From NCBI RefSeq assembly GCF_003999255.1, contig NZ_CP034791.1, positions 763,001 through 827,000 of the forward strand: 64,000 bases of DNA, read 5' to 3'. The notes beneath the pieces are model-generated. The model searched no databases, was not told where the DNA came from, and saw nothing but the letters and a program-made list of their open reading frames with translations. This document shows, in pieces, positions 35,997 to 45,052 of this stretch. Made by a program: the position numbers and the translations under genes. Within the stretch, counting starts at the first letter, position 1; every line of letters begins with the position of its first letter. This stretch comes from Caldicellulosiruptor changbaiensis. Lineage in GTDB: Bacteria; Bacillota; Thermoanaerobacteria; Caldicellulosiruptorales; Caldicellulosiruptoraceae.

Positions 35997-38531
35997 ATGA
36001 ATGAAAGTATCAAATTAAGTTCTATTTTTGAAGAAATCAACAACCCTCCAGCTACTGCCAGTATTATTCATTGGTGGATTTTTTCTGATGAGATGACCGA
36101 GAACAGAATAAATGCTGAGCTTGATTATATTTCAAGTCTTGGCTTTAAGCAAGTATTAATTGCAGCAGGTCATAATGTTTCGCCCAAATATTTAACAAAT
36201 GGCTGGTTTGAAATGGTAAAGTTTGCAGTTCTCCAAGCTAAAAAAAGAGGAGTTAAAGTATGGATTGCCGATGAAGGGTCATATCCAAGTGGCTTTGCTG
36301 GTGAAACTTTTAATAAGAAGTATCCTCACAAGAGGATGAAAGCTATTGTTGTTGAGAAGGAGTTTATTATTGAAGGTAATTTATGTAAAGTTGAACCTCA
36401 CTCTGGTACAATTGGGATTTTGGCTAAAGACATAAACCAAAATAAATATTTTGCTTTTGAAAGATTTGAATTTAGTGCTGAATTTTTATACTTGCCCTAT
36501 CATTCGACCTGGCAAATAAAAGTAATATCTTCAACTTACAGGACATCTCCAACAAGATACGTTCATCATCCAACAGGTGCTAAAGATACTACATATTCGC
36601 TTTGTGATTATCTTGACTATGAAGCTGTCAACCTATTCATAAGTGAGGTATATGAAAAATACAAAGCTTATATGGGAGAAGAATTTGGAAAGACAATAAT
36701 TGGATTTTTTGCTGATGAACCTGATTATTCTATTTCTGGGCTACCATATACTGACAATATGTTTGATATATTTTACAATGAAAAAGGCTACGATGTTAAA
36801 AAATACATACCACATTTCTTTAGAGAGCAATTAGATGAAGAAATGAAAAGAGTAAAAGCAGATTACTGGGATGTATGGAGCAATATTTTTACAAATACTT
36901 TCTTTAAGCAGATATATAACTGGTGTGAAGCAAATGGCCTCAAATTTGTAGTACATCTAAATCATGAAGATATGATAGAGCAGCTAATCAAATCTGAAGG
37001 ACAGTTATTTTCACATATGAAATATGTTCATATTCCAGCAATCGATGTAATTTGGAGACAAATCTGGTATAACAAAAAGGCAGTATTCCCTAAATATGCT
37101 TCTTCAGTTTCTCATATTAAAAACATTGCTCAGACCTTTTCAGAGAGTTTTGCAGTATATGGACAAGGTATATCTGTTGAGCAAATCAAATGGGTAGTTG
37201 ATTACCAGTTTGCAATGGACGTAAATCTATTTTTGACCTCAATCTTCAAATATCTTCATGACCATCCGCAAAATTATCTCTTTCCAGAGGTAATTAAATA
37301 TATTAACACCATTTCATATCTTCTTTATGTAAGCACCCCTTGTACAAAGGTTCTGCTTTACTTTCCTACATCAGATCTGTGGGCAGGTGAAAATATATCT
37401 GCTTTGAAAGCAATGGAAATTGGCAATGCACTTTTAGAAAACCAGATTGATTTTAATTTTTTTGACCATTCTCTTTTAGAATATCTGGAAATTAAAAACC
37501 AGAGAATATATGCCAACAATAGAAAAGAATATAATATTATTATTCTTCCGCCTATAAAATATTTGCCGCAAGAGATGTTCAGATTTTTAAAGCTTTTCTC
37601 AAGTAAAGGTGGGAAGATTATTTTCTTCGAAAACTCTCCTTTGTTTGTTTATAATAAAACCTTTACATCGTTTTTCCACTTCGCAGATAGAGAGATGGGT
37701 GTGGTTGTTGACAGTATCAAGCACCTATCAAAGATGGTTGAAAAAGATATCACTGTTGTAGACAGCAGGGATGTAAGAGTTCTTCATAAAAGAATAGAAG
37801 GCAATCATCTGATTTTTCTTTTCAATGATTCATCAATTCCATTTTTGGGTAAGATAATATTGAAATTTTACAGGAGAAATGTATATGTATGGGATCAAAC
37901 GCAGAATAAATTTTTGACGGTATCAAGTATCAGAAGTAATGGGAAAGATATACAATTAGATCTGTACATGCATCCATATCAGACTTTAGTTTTAATAGCA
38001 AGTGATGAGTATGTAGATAGTGTTCAAAAAACAGATCTGCTTAAAAGCTTGCCAAAAACAATCTTGGAGTTAAACGATAACTGGGAAATTCATTTTGATA
38101 AAGATTTTGTTTTACTCTCAGATTTAAAAGATTGGCAAAGCTTAGGCTATGGTGACTATTCTGGTAATGTGGTTTATAGAAAGACGTTTATATTTTCTCA
38201 TGATAGTTCTTTTAAAAATAAGCGTCTTTTCCTTTACTGTCCCAATATAAGGTACTCTGCAAAGGTCTGGCTGAATCAAAAATATCTTGGTGCAAGAGCT
38301 TTTTCACCGTTTATATGGGATATAACAGAGGCATTAAAAATTGGTGAGAATGAACTTGTGATAGAAGTTCAAAATACTCCTGCAGCAGCTCTCCTTGGAA
38401 TACAAGAAAAATTGGAAAAATTAAGAAAAGAGGCAGAGAAGAACTTCTATCTTTCAATTTCTCTAAAATTTGACCTAGAAATGGTCCAATCAGGATTATT
38501 GCCTCCAGTTGCTATTGTTTCTTTCGAATGA
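35997..38531 (+). CDS. GH106-like glycoside hydrolase
   Basis: 844 residues, cytoplasmic (no signal peptide). The N-terminal barrel reads IHWWIFSDEMTENRINAELD, then 'VKVWIADEGSYPSGFAGE', then GFFADEPDYS with candidate acids. The second part (about 640-844) is beta-rich, ending in a jelly-roll sugar-binding region (NVVYRKTFIF, VWLNQKYLGARAFSPFIWDI) as in GH2-type enzymes. This layout matches GH106 alpha-L-rhamnosidases and relatives. The similar gene at 60182-63301 shares the 'DE.YPSG' core. The substrate is probably a terminal rhamnose or a related sugar, but that is inference. AAAGGAG precedes ATG 35997. It seems monocistronic, with its own promoter. Confidence 0.8.
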   Translation: MNESIKLSSIFEEINNPPATASIIHWWIFSDEMTENRINAELDYISSLGFKQVLIAAGHNVSPKYLTNGWFEMVKFAVLQAKKRGVKVWIADEGSYPSGFAGETFNKKYPHKRMKAIVVEKEFIIEGNLCKVEPHSGTIGILAKDINQNKYFAFERFEFSAEFLYLPYHSTWQIKVISSTYRTSPTRYVHHPTGAKDTTYSLCDYLDYEAVNLFISEVYEKYKAYMGEEFGKTIIGFFADEPDYSISGLPYTDNMFDIFYNEKGYDVKKYIPHFFREQLDEEMKRVKADYWDVWSNIFTNTFFKQIYNWCEANGLKFVVHLNHEDMIEQLIKSEGQLFSHMKYVHIPAIDVIWRQIWYNKKAVFPKYASSVSHIKNIAQTFSESFAVYGQGISVEQIKWVVDYQFAMDVNLFLTSIFKYLHDHPQNYLFPEVIKYINTISYLLYVSTPCTKVLLYFPTSDLWAGENISALKAMEIGNALLENQIDFNFFDHSLLEYLEIKNQRIYANNRKEYNIIILPPIKYLPQEMFRFLKLFSSKGGKIIFFENSPLFVYNKTFTSFFHFADREMGVVVDSIKHLSKMVEKDITVVDSRDVRVLHKRIEGNHLIFLFNDSSIPFLGKIILKFYRRNVYVWDQTQNKFLTVSSIRSNGKDIQLDLYMHPYQTLVLIASDEYVDSVQKTDLLKSLPKTILELNDNWEIHFDKDFVLLSDLKDWQSLGYGDYSGNVVYRKTFIFSHDSSFKNKRLFLYCPNIRYSAKVWLNQKYLGARAFSPFIWDITEALKIGENELVIEVQNTPAAALLGIQEKLEKLRKEAEKNFYLSISLKFDLEMVQSGLLPPVAIVSFE

Positions 38532-38832
38532 ATATTTTAAAGCTTAGCATTTTGGACAAATCATTCTTTTTTGGAAGAGAGGTGACTGCCCTTTGGTTTT
38601 GTAAGTATTTCTTTTTAGCAATATTTAGCTCATTTTAAAAATAAAAAACTCTTTTTAGTTATTCAAAAAGAAAATAAAAAAATAGGTATTGACACAACAA
38701 AAACAAAGTATTAAAATAAAATTAAACCAAAAACAAAATTCAAATCTCAATATTAATACCGACAAAAATAATGGAAATCTGATGAAAAACAATATTCTCA
38801 AGGGATCAAAAAAGAAGGGAGAGAATGATTTA
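38532..38832 (+). other. Intergenic region and leader before the first ABC operon
   Basis: Contains the promoter at 38689-38717 and an about 110-base AT-rich leader. No terminator is seen after the GH106-like gene. The open frame that runs through the leader into the permease is not a real extension: it starts inside the -35 box. Confidence 0.6.
38689..38717 (+). promoter_or_regulatory. Promoter of the first ABC-lyase operon
   Basis: TTGACA (38689-38694), 17-base spacer, TAAAAT (38712-38717). The -35 and most of the spacer (CAACAAAAACAAAGT) are identical to 49271-49299. Confidence 0.85.
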
Positions 38833-39747
38833 ATGACAGCTACCACTTCTATATGGAAAAGACTGAAAAAAGACAAATGGCTGTATATCTTAGCTCTACC
38901 GGGTATTTTGTACTTCATCATTTTTAGGTACATTCCAATGTTTGGTATAGTAGTTGCCTTTCAAGATTTTAATCCGTTTTTAGGGTTCTGGAAAAGTCCG
39001 TGGGTAGGTTTTGAGCATTTTAAAACACTTTTCACCGACCCTGATTTTCCGATGCTGTTTAGAAATACACTGTTAATTTCATTTTACAATATACTTTTCT
39101 ATTTCCCTGTGCCAATTATTTTAGCGCTACTGATCAACGAAGTGCGAAATCAGGTTTATAAGAGAATTGTCCAGACATGTGTTTATGTTCCTCACTTTGT
39201 TTCAATGGTGGTCATAGCAAGTATTACATTTGTATTCCTTTCAAGTGAAACAGGAGTAATAAATAATATCTTGTACAGTTTAACAGGTCAAAAAATAGAG
39301 TTTTTGACAGACCCAAAATGGTTCAGACCACTCATAATAATTCAGAGTATATGGAAAGAAGCAGGATGGGGAACAATAATTTTCTTGGCGGCTCTATCAA
39401 ATGTTGACCCGACTTTATATGAGGCTGCTATTGTGGATGGGGCAACCAGGTGGCAGCAGACTTGGCATATCACTATTCCTTCAATTATGAGTACGGTAAT
39501 CATACTTTTCATTTTGCGGTTGGGTCATCTTCTTGATACTGGCTTTGAACAGATATTTTTAATGAAAAATCCTCTTAACAGGTCAGTAGCCGAAGTGTTT
39601 GATACATATGTTTATCAAGTAGGTGTTGCTCAGGGTTCATACAGTTATAGTACAGCAGTTGGACTTTTTAAGTCAGTAGTAGGTTTAATTTTAATTCAAA
39701 TTTCCAACTATTTAGCTAAGAAATTTACAGAGACGTCGTTATTTTAA
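38833..39747 (+). CDS. Sugar ABC transporter permease (LplB type)
   Basis: Inner-membrane channel subunit for oligosaccharide import. 304 residues with about six membrane helices. The EAA loop reads YEAAIVDGATRWQQTWHITI near residue 200, where the ATPase docks. No ATPase gene is in the window, so a shared MsmK-like ATPase elsewhere is likely. ATG 38833 was chosen: GAAGGGAGAG is about 10 bases upstream, and the residues before it are low-complexity leader. A decayed copy of this gene's start lies at 49406-49502. Confidence 0.93.
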   Translation: MTATTSIWKRLKKDKWLYILALPGILYFIIFRYIPMFGIVVAFQDFNPFLGFWKSPWVGFEHFKTLFTDPDFPMLFRNTLLISFYNILFYFPVPIILALLINEVRNQVYKRIVQTCVYVPHFVSMVVIASITFVFLSSETGVINNILYSLTGQKIEFLTDPKWFRPLIIIQSIWKEAGWGTIIFLAALSNVDPTLYEAAIVDGATRWQQTWHITIPSIMSTVIILFILRLGHLLDTGFEQIFLMKNPLNRSVAEVFDTYVYQVGVAQGSYSYSTAVGLFKSVVGLILIQISNYLAKKFTETSLF

Positions 39748-39783
39748 ATATGCCAAGTGGAAAATGAAAGAGGTGACAATATA

Positions 39784-40662
39784 ATGAAGCAAAATAAAAC
39801 AGTAGGTAGTGTTATATTTGACGTTTTTAATCATGTATTCTTAGGAATATATGCTCTTATAGCAATTATGCCTTTTTTATATGTGTTAGCTGCATCGTTT
39901 GCTTCTGATTCGGAAATAAAAACACGAACATTCTTTTTAATTCCACACAACTTTACCACCGATGCTTACAAGTATATATTCGAATCAAACTACTTTTTAA
40001 AAAGTATGGTAAACAGTATTATTATTACAGTGGGCGGAACATTAGTAAATTTATTCTTTACTTTTACAATGGCATATGCTCTTTCAAAAAAACATTTTAT
40101 AGGAAGAAGTATTATATTGAATGCAGTAATCTTTTCTATGCTGTTTGGTGGAGGTATGATTCCTACATATTTGCTTGTTAAAAGTCTGGGGCTATTAGAT
40201 TCTTATTGGGCATTGTGGCTTCCAGGAGCGATAAGTCCGTTTAACTTCTTTGTTGTGAAAAACTTTTTCCAGGAAATGCCTCAAGATTTAGAAGATGCAG
40301 CAAGAATTGACGGTTGTACAGAAGCTCAGATTTTGTGGAAGGTTGTGCTTCCCCTTTCAAAACCGATTATTGCAACGTTCGCTTTATTTTATGGGGTAGG
40401 ACATTGGAATTCATGGTTTGGAGCCCTTCTGTATATCAATGACCAAGAAAAATGGCCAGTTCAACTAATTTTAAGGCAGATAGTAATGCTTTCCACTACA
40501 ATAGCCTCTGATTTGACTAAATTTGATCCTAATTTTCAGCCACCTCAGGAATCTCTTAAGATGGCTGTAATTGTTGTAGCTACTTTGCCAATAATGCTCT
40601 TGTATCCATGGTTACAGAAATATTTCATAAAAGGTATGTTTGTTGGTTCATTGAAGGAGTGA
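39784..40662 (+). CDS. Sugar ABC transporter permease (LplC/YtcP type)
   Basis: Second channel subunit. 292 residues with about six membrane helices; the EAA loop is DLEDAARIDGCTEAQILWKV. It ends with MLLYPWLQKYFIKGMFVGSLKE, a typical LplC end. ATG 39784 has AAAGAGGTGAC 7 bases upstream. It lies 36 bases after the first permease. Confidence 0.94.
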   Translation: MKQNKTVGSVIFDVFNHVFLGIYALIAIMPFLYVLAASFASDSEIKTRTFFLIPHNFTTDAYKYIFESNYFLKSMVNSIIITVGGTLVNLFFTFTMAYALSKKHFIGRSIILNAVIFSMLFGGGMIPTYLLVKSLGLLDSYWALWLPGAISPFNFFVVKNFFQEMPQDLEDAARIDGCTEAQILWKVVLPLSKPIIATFALFYGVGHWNSWFGALLYINDQEKWPVQLILRQIVMLSTTIASDLTKFDPNFQPPQESLKMAVIVVATLPIMLLYPWLQKYFIKGMFVGSLKE

Positions 40663-40745
40663 TGTAAAGATGTAGGAGATGTAAAGTAACTAAAAAATTT
40701 AAAGCTTCGAAAAAAAAATAAAAAAAAGCAGGAGGGTGTCAATTA

Positions 40746-42314
40746 ATGAAGCAAATGAAGAAACTTTTGAAGTTAATTGTAGTTGGAGTCTGTATCCTGG
40801 GATTACTATTTAGTTCAATGGTAGGATTGGGGGCATCAAAATCTAAATATTCATTTACACTCACTATTATGGGACAATACTTCGGTACAGAGCCACCACC
40901 AGCAAATAGCCCAGTTATTTTAAAGGCTGAAGAGTATCTAAAAACTAATCTTGAGTTTACATGGGTACCTGCAGATAGCTATAAGGATAAGTTAAATATT
41001 ATGTTGGCAAGCGGAAAATTGCCAATGGTTGTATATGTTCCTGATAACTCGGCTTCTTTCGTTTCTGCTTGTAAGGCAGGAGCATTCTGGGAACTTGGAC
41101 CGTATATAAAGCAATATAAGAATTTAAAGACAATTCCGGATATAGTTCTTTGGAACTCTTCCATTGATGGTAAAATTTATGGTATTCCACGTTCAAGAAC
41201 CTTAGGAAGAAATGGAATTGTATACAGAAAAGACTGGGCTAAAAATGTTGGCATCACTAAACTTGAAACTATTGATGATTTGTACAATATGTTGAAGAAG
41301 TTTACTTACAATGATCCAGACAAAGATGGTAAAAATGATACTTACGGAATGTATGAATGCAATTATAATGGACCTTTCTATATAGCAGTTGTATGGTTCG
41401 GTGGACCAAATGGTTGGGGTTTGAACAAAAACGGCCAGCTTGTTCCTTCTTTCTTGACCAATGCGTATATGGAGGCTTTAAAATTCTGGCGTAAATTATA
41501 TCAAGAAAAGATATTCAACCATGATTTCCCAAGTGTTCCTGGTGCAAGGTGGGAAGACTATTATTCACAAGGAAAAGCTGGTGTTAAGATTGATGTTATA
41601 GATTCTGCAAACAGAATTTACAATGGTCTTATTAAAAATGGTTTGATTCCAAAAAATGCAAAGGATACAGATATTATGGACATTAAATTGGCTGTAAAGA
41701 CGAAATATGGGTTGAGGAATATGCCAACATCTGGTTATGCAGGATATCTTATGGTTTCAAAAACAAGTGTAAAAGACATGAATACATTCAAAAAAGTAAT
41801 GTCAATCTTGGATAAGTTTGGTGACAAAACAATGCAGGATTTGTTTGGTTATGGATTGCCCAATAGACATTATAAGTTAGTTGATGGCAAAATAGACCCT
41901 ATTCAAAATTTACCAGCAGAGCTGTCAAGAGAAATAAGTGGTCTTAACCAGGTATTGCATTTTTATCCTGCAAACGGTGGTACACCAAGATACATGACTC
42001 CACTTTTGCAATTGCAAACAGATATGCAGACTTTGAATGAAAAAATGAATATCCTTGTTCCAAATCCGGCATTGCCATTGCAAGCTATGTCACAGACATA
42101 CATTAAAAGAGGTGTTACCCTTGATAATATGATTGAAGATGCACGTGTTAAGTATATCGCCGGTCAGCTCAATGATCAGGGATTCAAGAAAGTTCTTGAC
42201 AACTGGAGAAAGCAGGGTGGAGACCAGATTATAAAAGAAGTAAATGCATTGTATCGTAAATATAAAAAGAATATTCCTTACAAAGAAGACTTGTATAAGA
42301 TACTCAATCCTTAG
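40746..42314 (+). CDS. Extracellular sugar-binding protein (LplA type)
   Basis: Captures the substrate outside the cell and hands it to the two permeases before it. 522 residues. The Sec signal peptide is at about 1-28 (VVGVCILGLLFSSMVG); no lipobox Cys at the cleavage point is seen, so anchoring is unclear. A DPDKDGKNDTYGMYE stretch looks like the calcium-type loop common in this family. CAGGAGGGTG precedes ATG 40746. A strong stem-loop follows directly. Confidence 0.93.
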   Translation: MKQMKKLLKLIVVGVCILGLLFSSMVGLGASKSKYSFTLTIMGQYFGTEPPPANSPVILKAEEYLKTNLEFTWVPADSYKDKLNIMLASGKLPMVVYVPDNSASFVSACKAGAFWELGPYIKQYKNLKTIPDIVLWNSSIDGKIYGIPRSRTLGRNGIVYRKDWAKNVGITKLETIDDLYNMLKKFTYNDPDKDGKNDTYGMYECNYNGPFYIAVVWFGGPNGWGLNKNGQLVPSFLTNAYMEALKFWRKLYQEKIFNHDFPSVPGARWEDYYSQGKAGVKIDVIDSANRIYNGLIKNGLIPKNAKDTDIMDIKLAVKTKYGLRNMPTSGYAGYLMVSKTSVKDMNTFKKVMSILDKFGDKTMQDLFGYGLPNRHYKLVDGKIDPIQNLPAELSREISGLNQVLHFYPANGGTPRYMTPLLQLQTDMQTLNEKMNILVPNPALPLQAMSQTYIKRGVTLDNMIEDARVKYIAGQLNDQGFKKVLDNWRKQGGDQIIKEVNALYRKYKKNIPYKEDLYKILNP

Positions 42315-42347
42315 GAGCTGTAGCTTAGCAATTTTATTAAAAAATAG

Positions 42348-42390
42348 AATCTCGTGCGAAATATTAAAGTATTTCGCACGAGATTTTTTT
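42348..42390 (+). terminator. Strong stem-loop between the binding protein and the enzyme genes
   Basis: AATCTCGTGCGAAATA / TATTTCGCACGAGATT perfect 16-bp stem, 6-base loop, then a T run. It is only 33 bases before the next gene, with no room for a new promoter, so partial termination is likely. Confidence 0.85.
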
Positions 42391-42422
42391 TAAAACACTT
42401 ATTGAATTTGGAGGTTTGGAAG

Positions 42423-45020
42423 ATGCAAGAAATAAAGCTAAAATGGCTTGTAAAACCCCAGGTAAGCAATATTGGAACAACATTTTGTATCCCGTGGAAA
42501 AAAGGAGAGCTAAGGAATACAAAAAATGTTGTTGTAAGAAGCAAAGATGGAAGTATTATTCCAACTCAAAACTGGCCACTTTCCTACTGGGGCGATGGCT
42601 CAGTAAAAGTAAGTGGTCATGCTGCTTTCTTTGGTACCAATTTACCTGATGAGGTCTTTGCATGTATTGAAGAAGATACTGTAACAAAATTTGAAACAAT
42701 GGTTGAAGTTTATGAAGACAAAGAGTATATTAGCGTTACAACTGGCAAGCTTGAGTGCAAAATTAGCAAGGCCGGAGATAAAATTATTGAATATTTAAAA
42801 GTAGGACAAAAGATTATTTGCTCTAATTTCACGCAAATTCTTACTACAGAAAGAACTTCTAATTTTACAGGATATAGGACTAAAGTTGAAGAAGAATACA
42901 TTCCTCAAATATTGGGTGCTACAGTAGAGTCTCGCGGACCTTTGAGATGTGTTATAAAAGTGTGGGGAAGACATTTGCGGAATACCAAGATGACATTTGA
43001 TGGTTCTCTGCTCAAACAAGGGTGGCTACCTTTTGAGATGAGATTATATTTCTATGCAAATTCAGATAAAATTAAGCTTGTTCACACATTTATTTACAAC
43101 GGAAATCCCCATCAAGATTTTATAAAAGGATTGGGCTTAAAATTTAATCTTCCTTTGCACTCTCCTCTGTACAATAGATTTGTAAGATTTGGAGGGGATA
43201 GTGGACTTTTTTGTGAGTCACCAAAAAATTTGATAGATGTGGACAGGAGAGAGAAATACAAAGCAATGTTTCAAAATCAGTTCAATGGACAACTGGTAGA
43301 TTTTGATATTGACGAGGACCACCATTATATTAGGGAGATTAACAATACTCCAGAGTGGGATGAATTTATTCTTTTTCAAGATTCTTCCGAGCACTATGTT
43401 ATTAAAAAACGTACATCTTGCCAGTGCAGTTTTGTAAAAGCAACAGAAGGCAGAGGATCTATGGGGTTTGCGTATGTTGGTGATGAGAATGGTGGGCTTG
43501 GAGTAGCTTTAAAGGATTTTTGGCAAAAATATCCTTCAGGATTTGAGGTAAAAGCTTTAACTTCTTCTGAGGCAAATTTAATAGTTTGGCTTTGGCCCCC
43601 TTATGGGGAAGTTATGGATTTGAGACACTATGATTTTGGTACATACACATCTTCTTCATATGAAGGGTTTGATGAGTATAGAAGTACTCCCTATGGTATA
43701 GCTAATACAAATGAGCTGTGGCTGTACTGTTTTGATTATCCTCCGACAACAGAGCAGCTTTTAGAATACGCAAAAATGCAAGGATTTTCTCCTCTTCTTG
43801 TATGTAGCCCTGAAAGGTATAAAGAGACAGAGATATTTGGAGGATTAAATTTACCGGATAATAGCAGCCCCAAGAAAGAAGAGATTGAAAGAATACTGAC
43901 AGCTATTGTTGATTTTTATCTAAAGGAAGTTGAGAGAAGAAAGTGGTACAGTTTTTGGGACTATGGTGATTTTATGCATAGCTATGATATAGTGAGACAC
44001 ATGTGGAAATATGATATTGGTGGATATGCTTGGCAGAACACAGAGCTTGTGCCAAATATTTGGCTTTGGCTTATGTTTTTGAGAACAGGACGTTTTGATA
44101 TATTTAAAATGGCTGAGGCAATGACAAGACATACATCAGAAGTAGATGTGTATCATCTCGGGGAATACAAGGGACTGGGTTCAAGGCACAATGTTGTTCA
44201 TTGGGGATGTGGTTGCAAAGAAGTGAGAATTAGCATGGCATACCTTCACAGGTATTACTATTATCTTACTGCCGATGAAAGAATAGGCCAGCTTATGGAT
44301 GATGTAAAAGATATTGACAGGCAAATTATGCATATGGACCCTATGCGTGCGTATTTTACGAATGATCCTGAAAATAGAGTACACATAAGGGTTGGGCCGG
44401 ATGTTATGACCTTTTGTGCAAATTGGTTTGTCAGATGGGAAAGGTACCAGGAAGAGATTTACAAACAAAAGATAATAAAGATACTGGACTTTTTGAAGAA
44501 AAATCCAGCAGCATTTATTTCGGGTGGTGTATTTGACTATGATCCTGAAAAGACCCAGCTAAAACCTGTTGAATACACTGGTGGTTCAAATTTTGTATTT
44601 TGTTTTGGGAACACACTTGTTTGGCTTGAAATAGCTAAGAATTTTGAAGATAAGGAATTTGAAGATTTGTGTGTCCAGCAGGGCCTTTTTTATACTGAAT
44701 TTAAAGAAAACAAAGATGAGATTTTAAAAAGCTGGGGCGTTCCAAGCTTTGGATTTAAGTTAAATATGCTCAATATTGGGATGGCTGCCTTTGCTGCAAT
44801 GAAAAAGAATATTCCTGCATTGAAAAAAGAAATCTGGCAGATGTTTTTAGACTATGACAAAAATCCACGGCTAAAATTTATTTGTGATGGAGGTATCGAT
44901 TTGCAATTGGCAACTGTACCTGCGCCTGTTGTGGAAGTTCCTTTTATTTCAACTAATATAGCATCTCAATGGTCATTAAACGCATTGCTTGCACTTGAAT
45001 TTATTGGAGATGAGCTTTGA
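42423..45020 (+). CDS. PL26/YetA-like exo-rhamnogalacturonan lyase
   Basis: 865 residues. Regions match the PcRGLX/YetA family: an N-terminal beta domain, the central 'GWLPFEMRLYFYANSDKIKL' with 'HTFIYNGNPHQDFIKGLGLK', and an alpha/alpha-barrel-like end. PL26 enzymes split rhamnogalacturonan from the end, releasing unsaturated galacturonosyl-rhamnose. With no signal peptide it would act on imported oligosaccharides. ATG 42423 has TTGGAGGTTTGG upstream; the longer frame covers the terminator stem. It is followed by GH95 and GH2 genes. Confidence 0.85.
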   Translation: MQEIKLKWLVKPQVSNIGTTFCIPWKKGELRNTKNVVVRSKDGSIIPTQNWPLSYWGDGSVKVSGHAAFFGTNLPDEVFACIEEDTVTKFETMVEVYEDKEYISVTTGKLECKISKAGDKIIEYLKVGQKIICSNFTQILTTERTSNFTGYRTKVEEEYIPQILGATVESRGPLRCVIKVWGRHLRNTKMTFDGSLLKQGWLPFEMRLYFYANSDKIKLVHTFIYNGNPHQDFIKGLGLKFNLPLHSPLYNRFVRFGGDSGLFCESPKNLIDVDRREKYKAMFQNQFNGQLVDFDIDEDHHYIREINNTPEWDEFILFQDSSEHYVIKKRTSCQCSFVKATEGRGSMGFAYVGDENGGLGVALKDFWQKYPSGFEVKALTSSEANLIVWLWPPYGEVMDLRHYDFGTYTSSSYEGFDEYRSTPYGIANTNELWLYCFDYPPTTEQLLEYAKMQGFSPLLVCSPERYKETEIFGGLNLPDNSSPKKEEIERILTAIVDFYLKEVERRKWYSFWDYGDFMHSYDIVRHMWKYDIGGYAWQNTELVPNIWLWLMFLRTGRFDIFKMAEAMTRHTSEVDVYHLGEYKGLGSRHNVVHWGCGCKEVRISMAYLHRYYYYLTADERIGQLMDDVKDIDRQIMHMDPMRAYFTNDPENRVHIRVGPDVMTFCANWFVRWERYQEEIYKQKIIKILDFLKKNPAAFISGGVFDYDPEKTQLKPVEYTGGSNFVFCFGNTLVWLEIAKNFEDKEFEDLCVQQGLFYTEFKENKDEILKSWGVPSFGFKLNMLNIGMAAFAAMKKNIPALKKEIWQMFLDYDKNPRLKFICDGGIDLQLATVPAPVVEVPFISTNIASQWSLNALLALEFIGDEL

Positions 45021-45052
45021 AAATAATATAATAAACCTGGAGGGATATGAAT

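Noticed and set aside
38689-38832. N-terminal extension of the first permease
   Set aside because: Its first codon lies in the -35 box and the residues are Asn/Lys/Gln low complexity; ATG 38833 has a ribosome site and begins the usual permease start.
42354-42422. N-terminal extension of the PL26-like lyase
   Set aside because: It is encoded by the terminator stem; GGAGG before ATG 42423 marks the real start.
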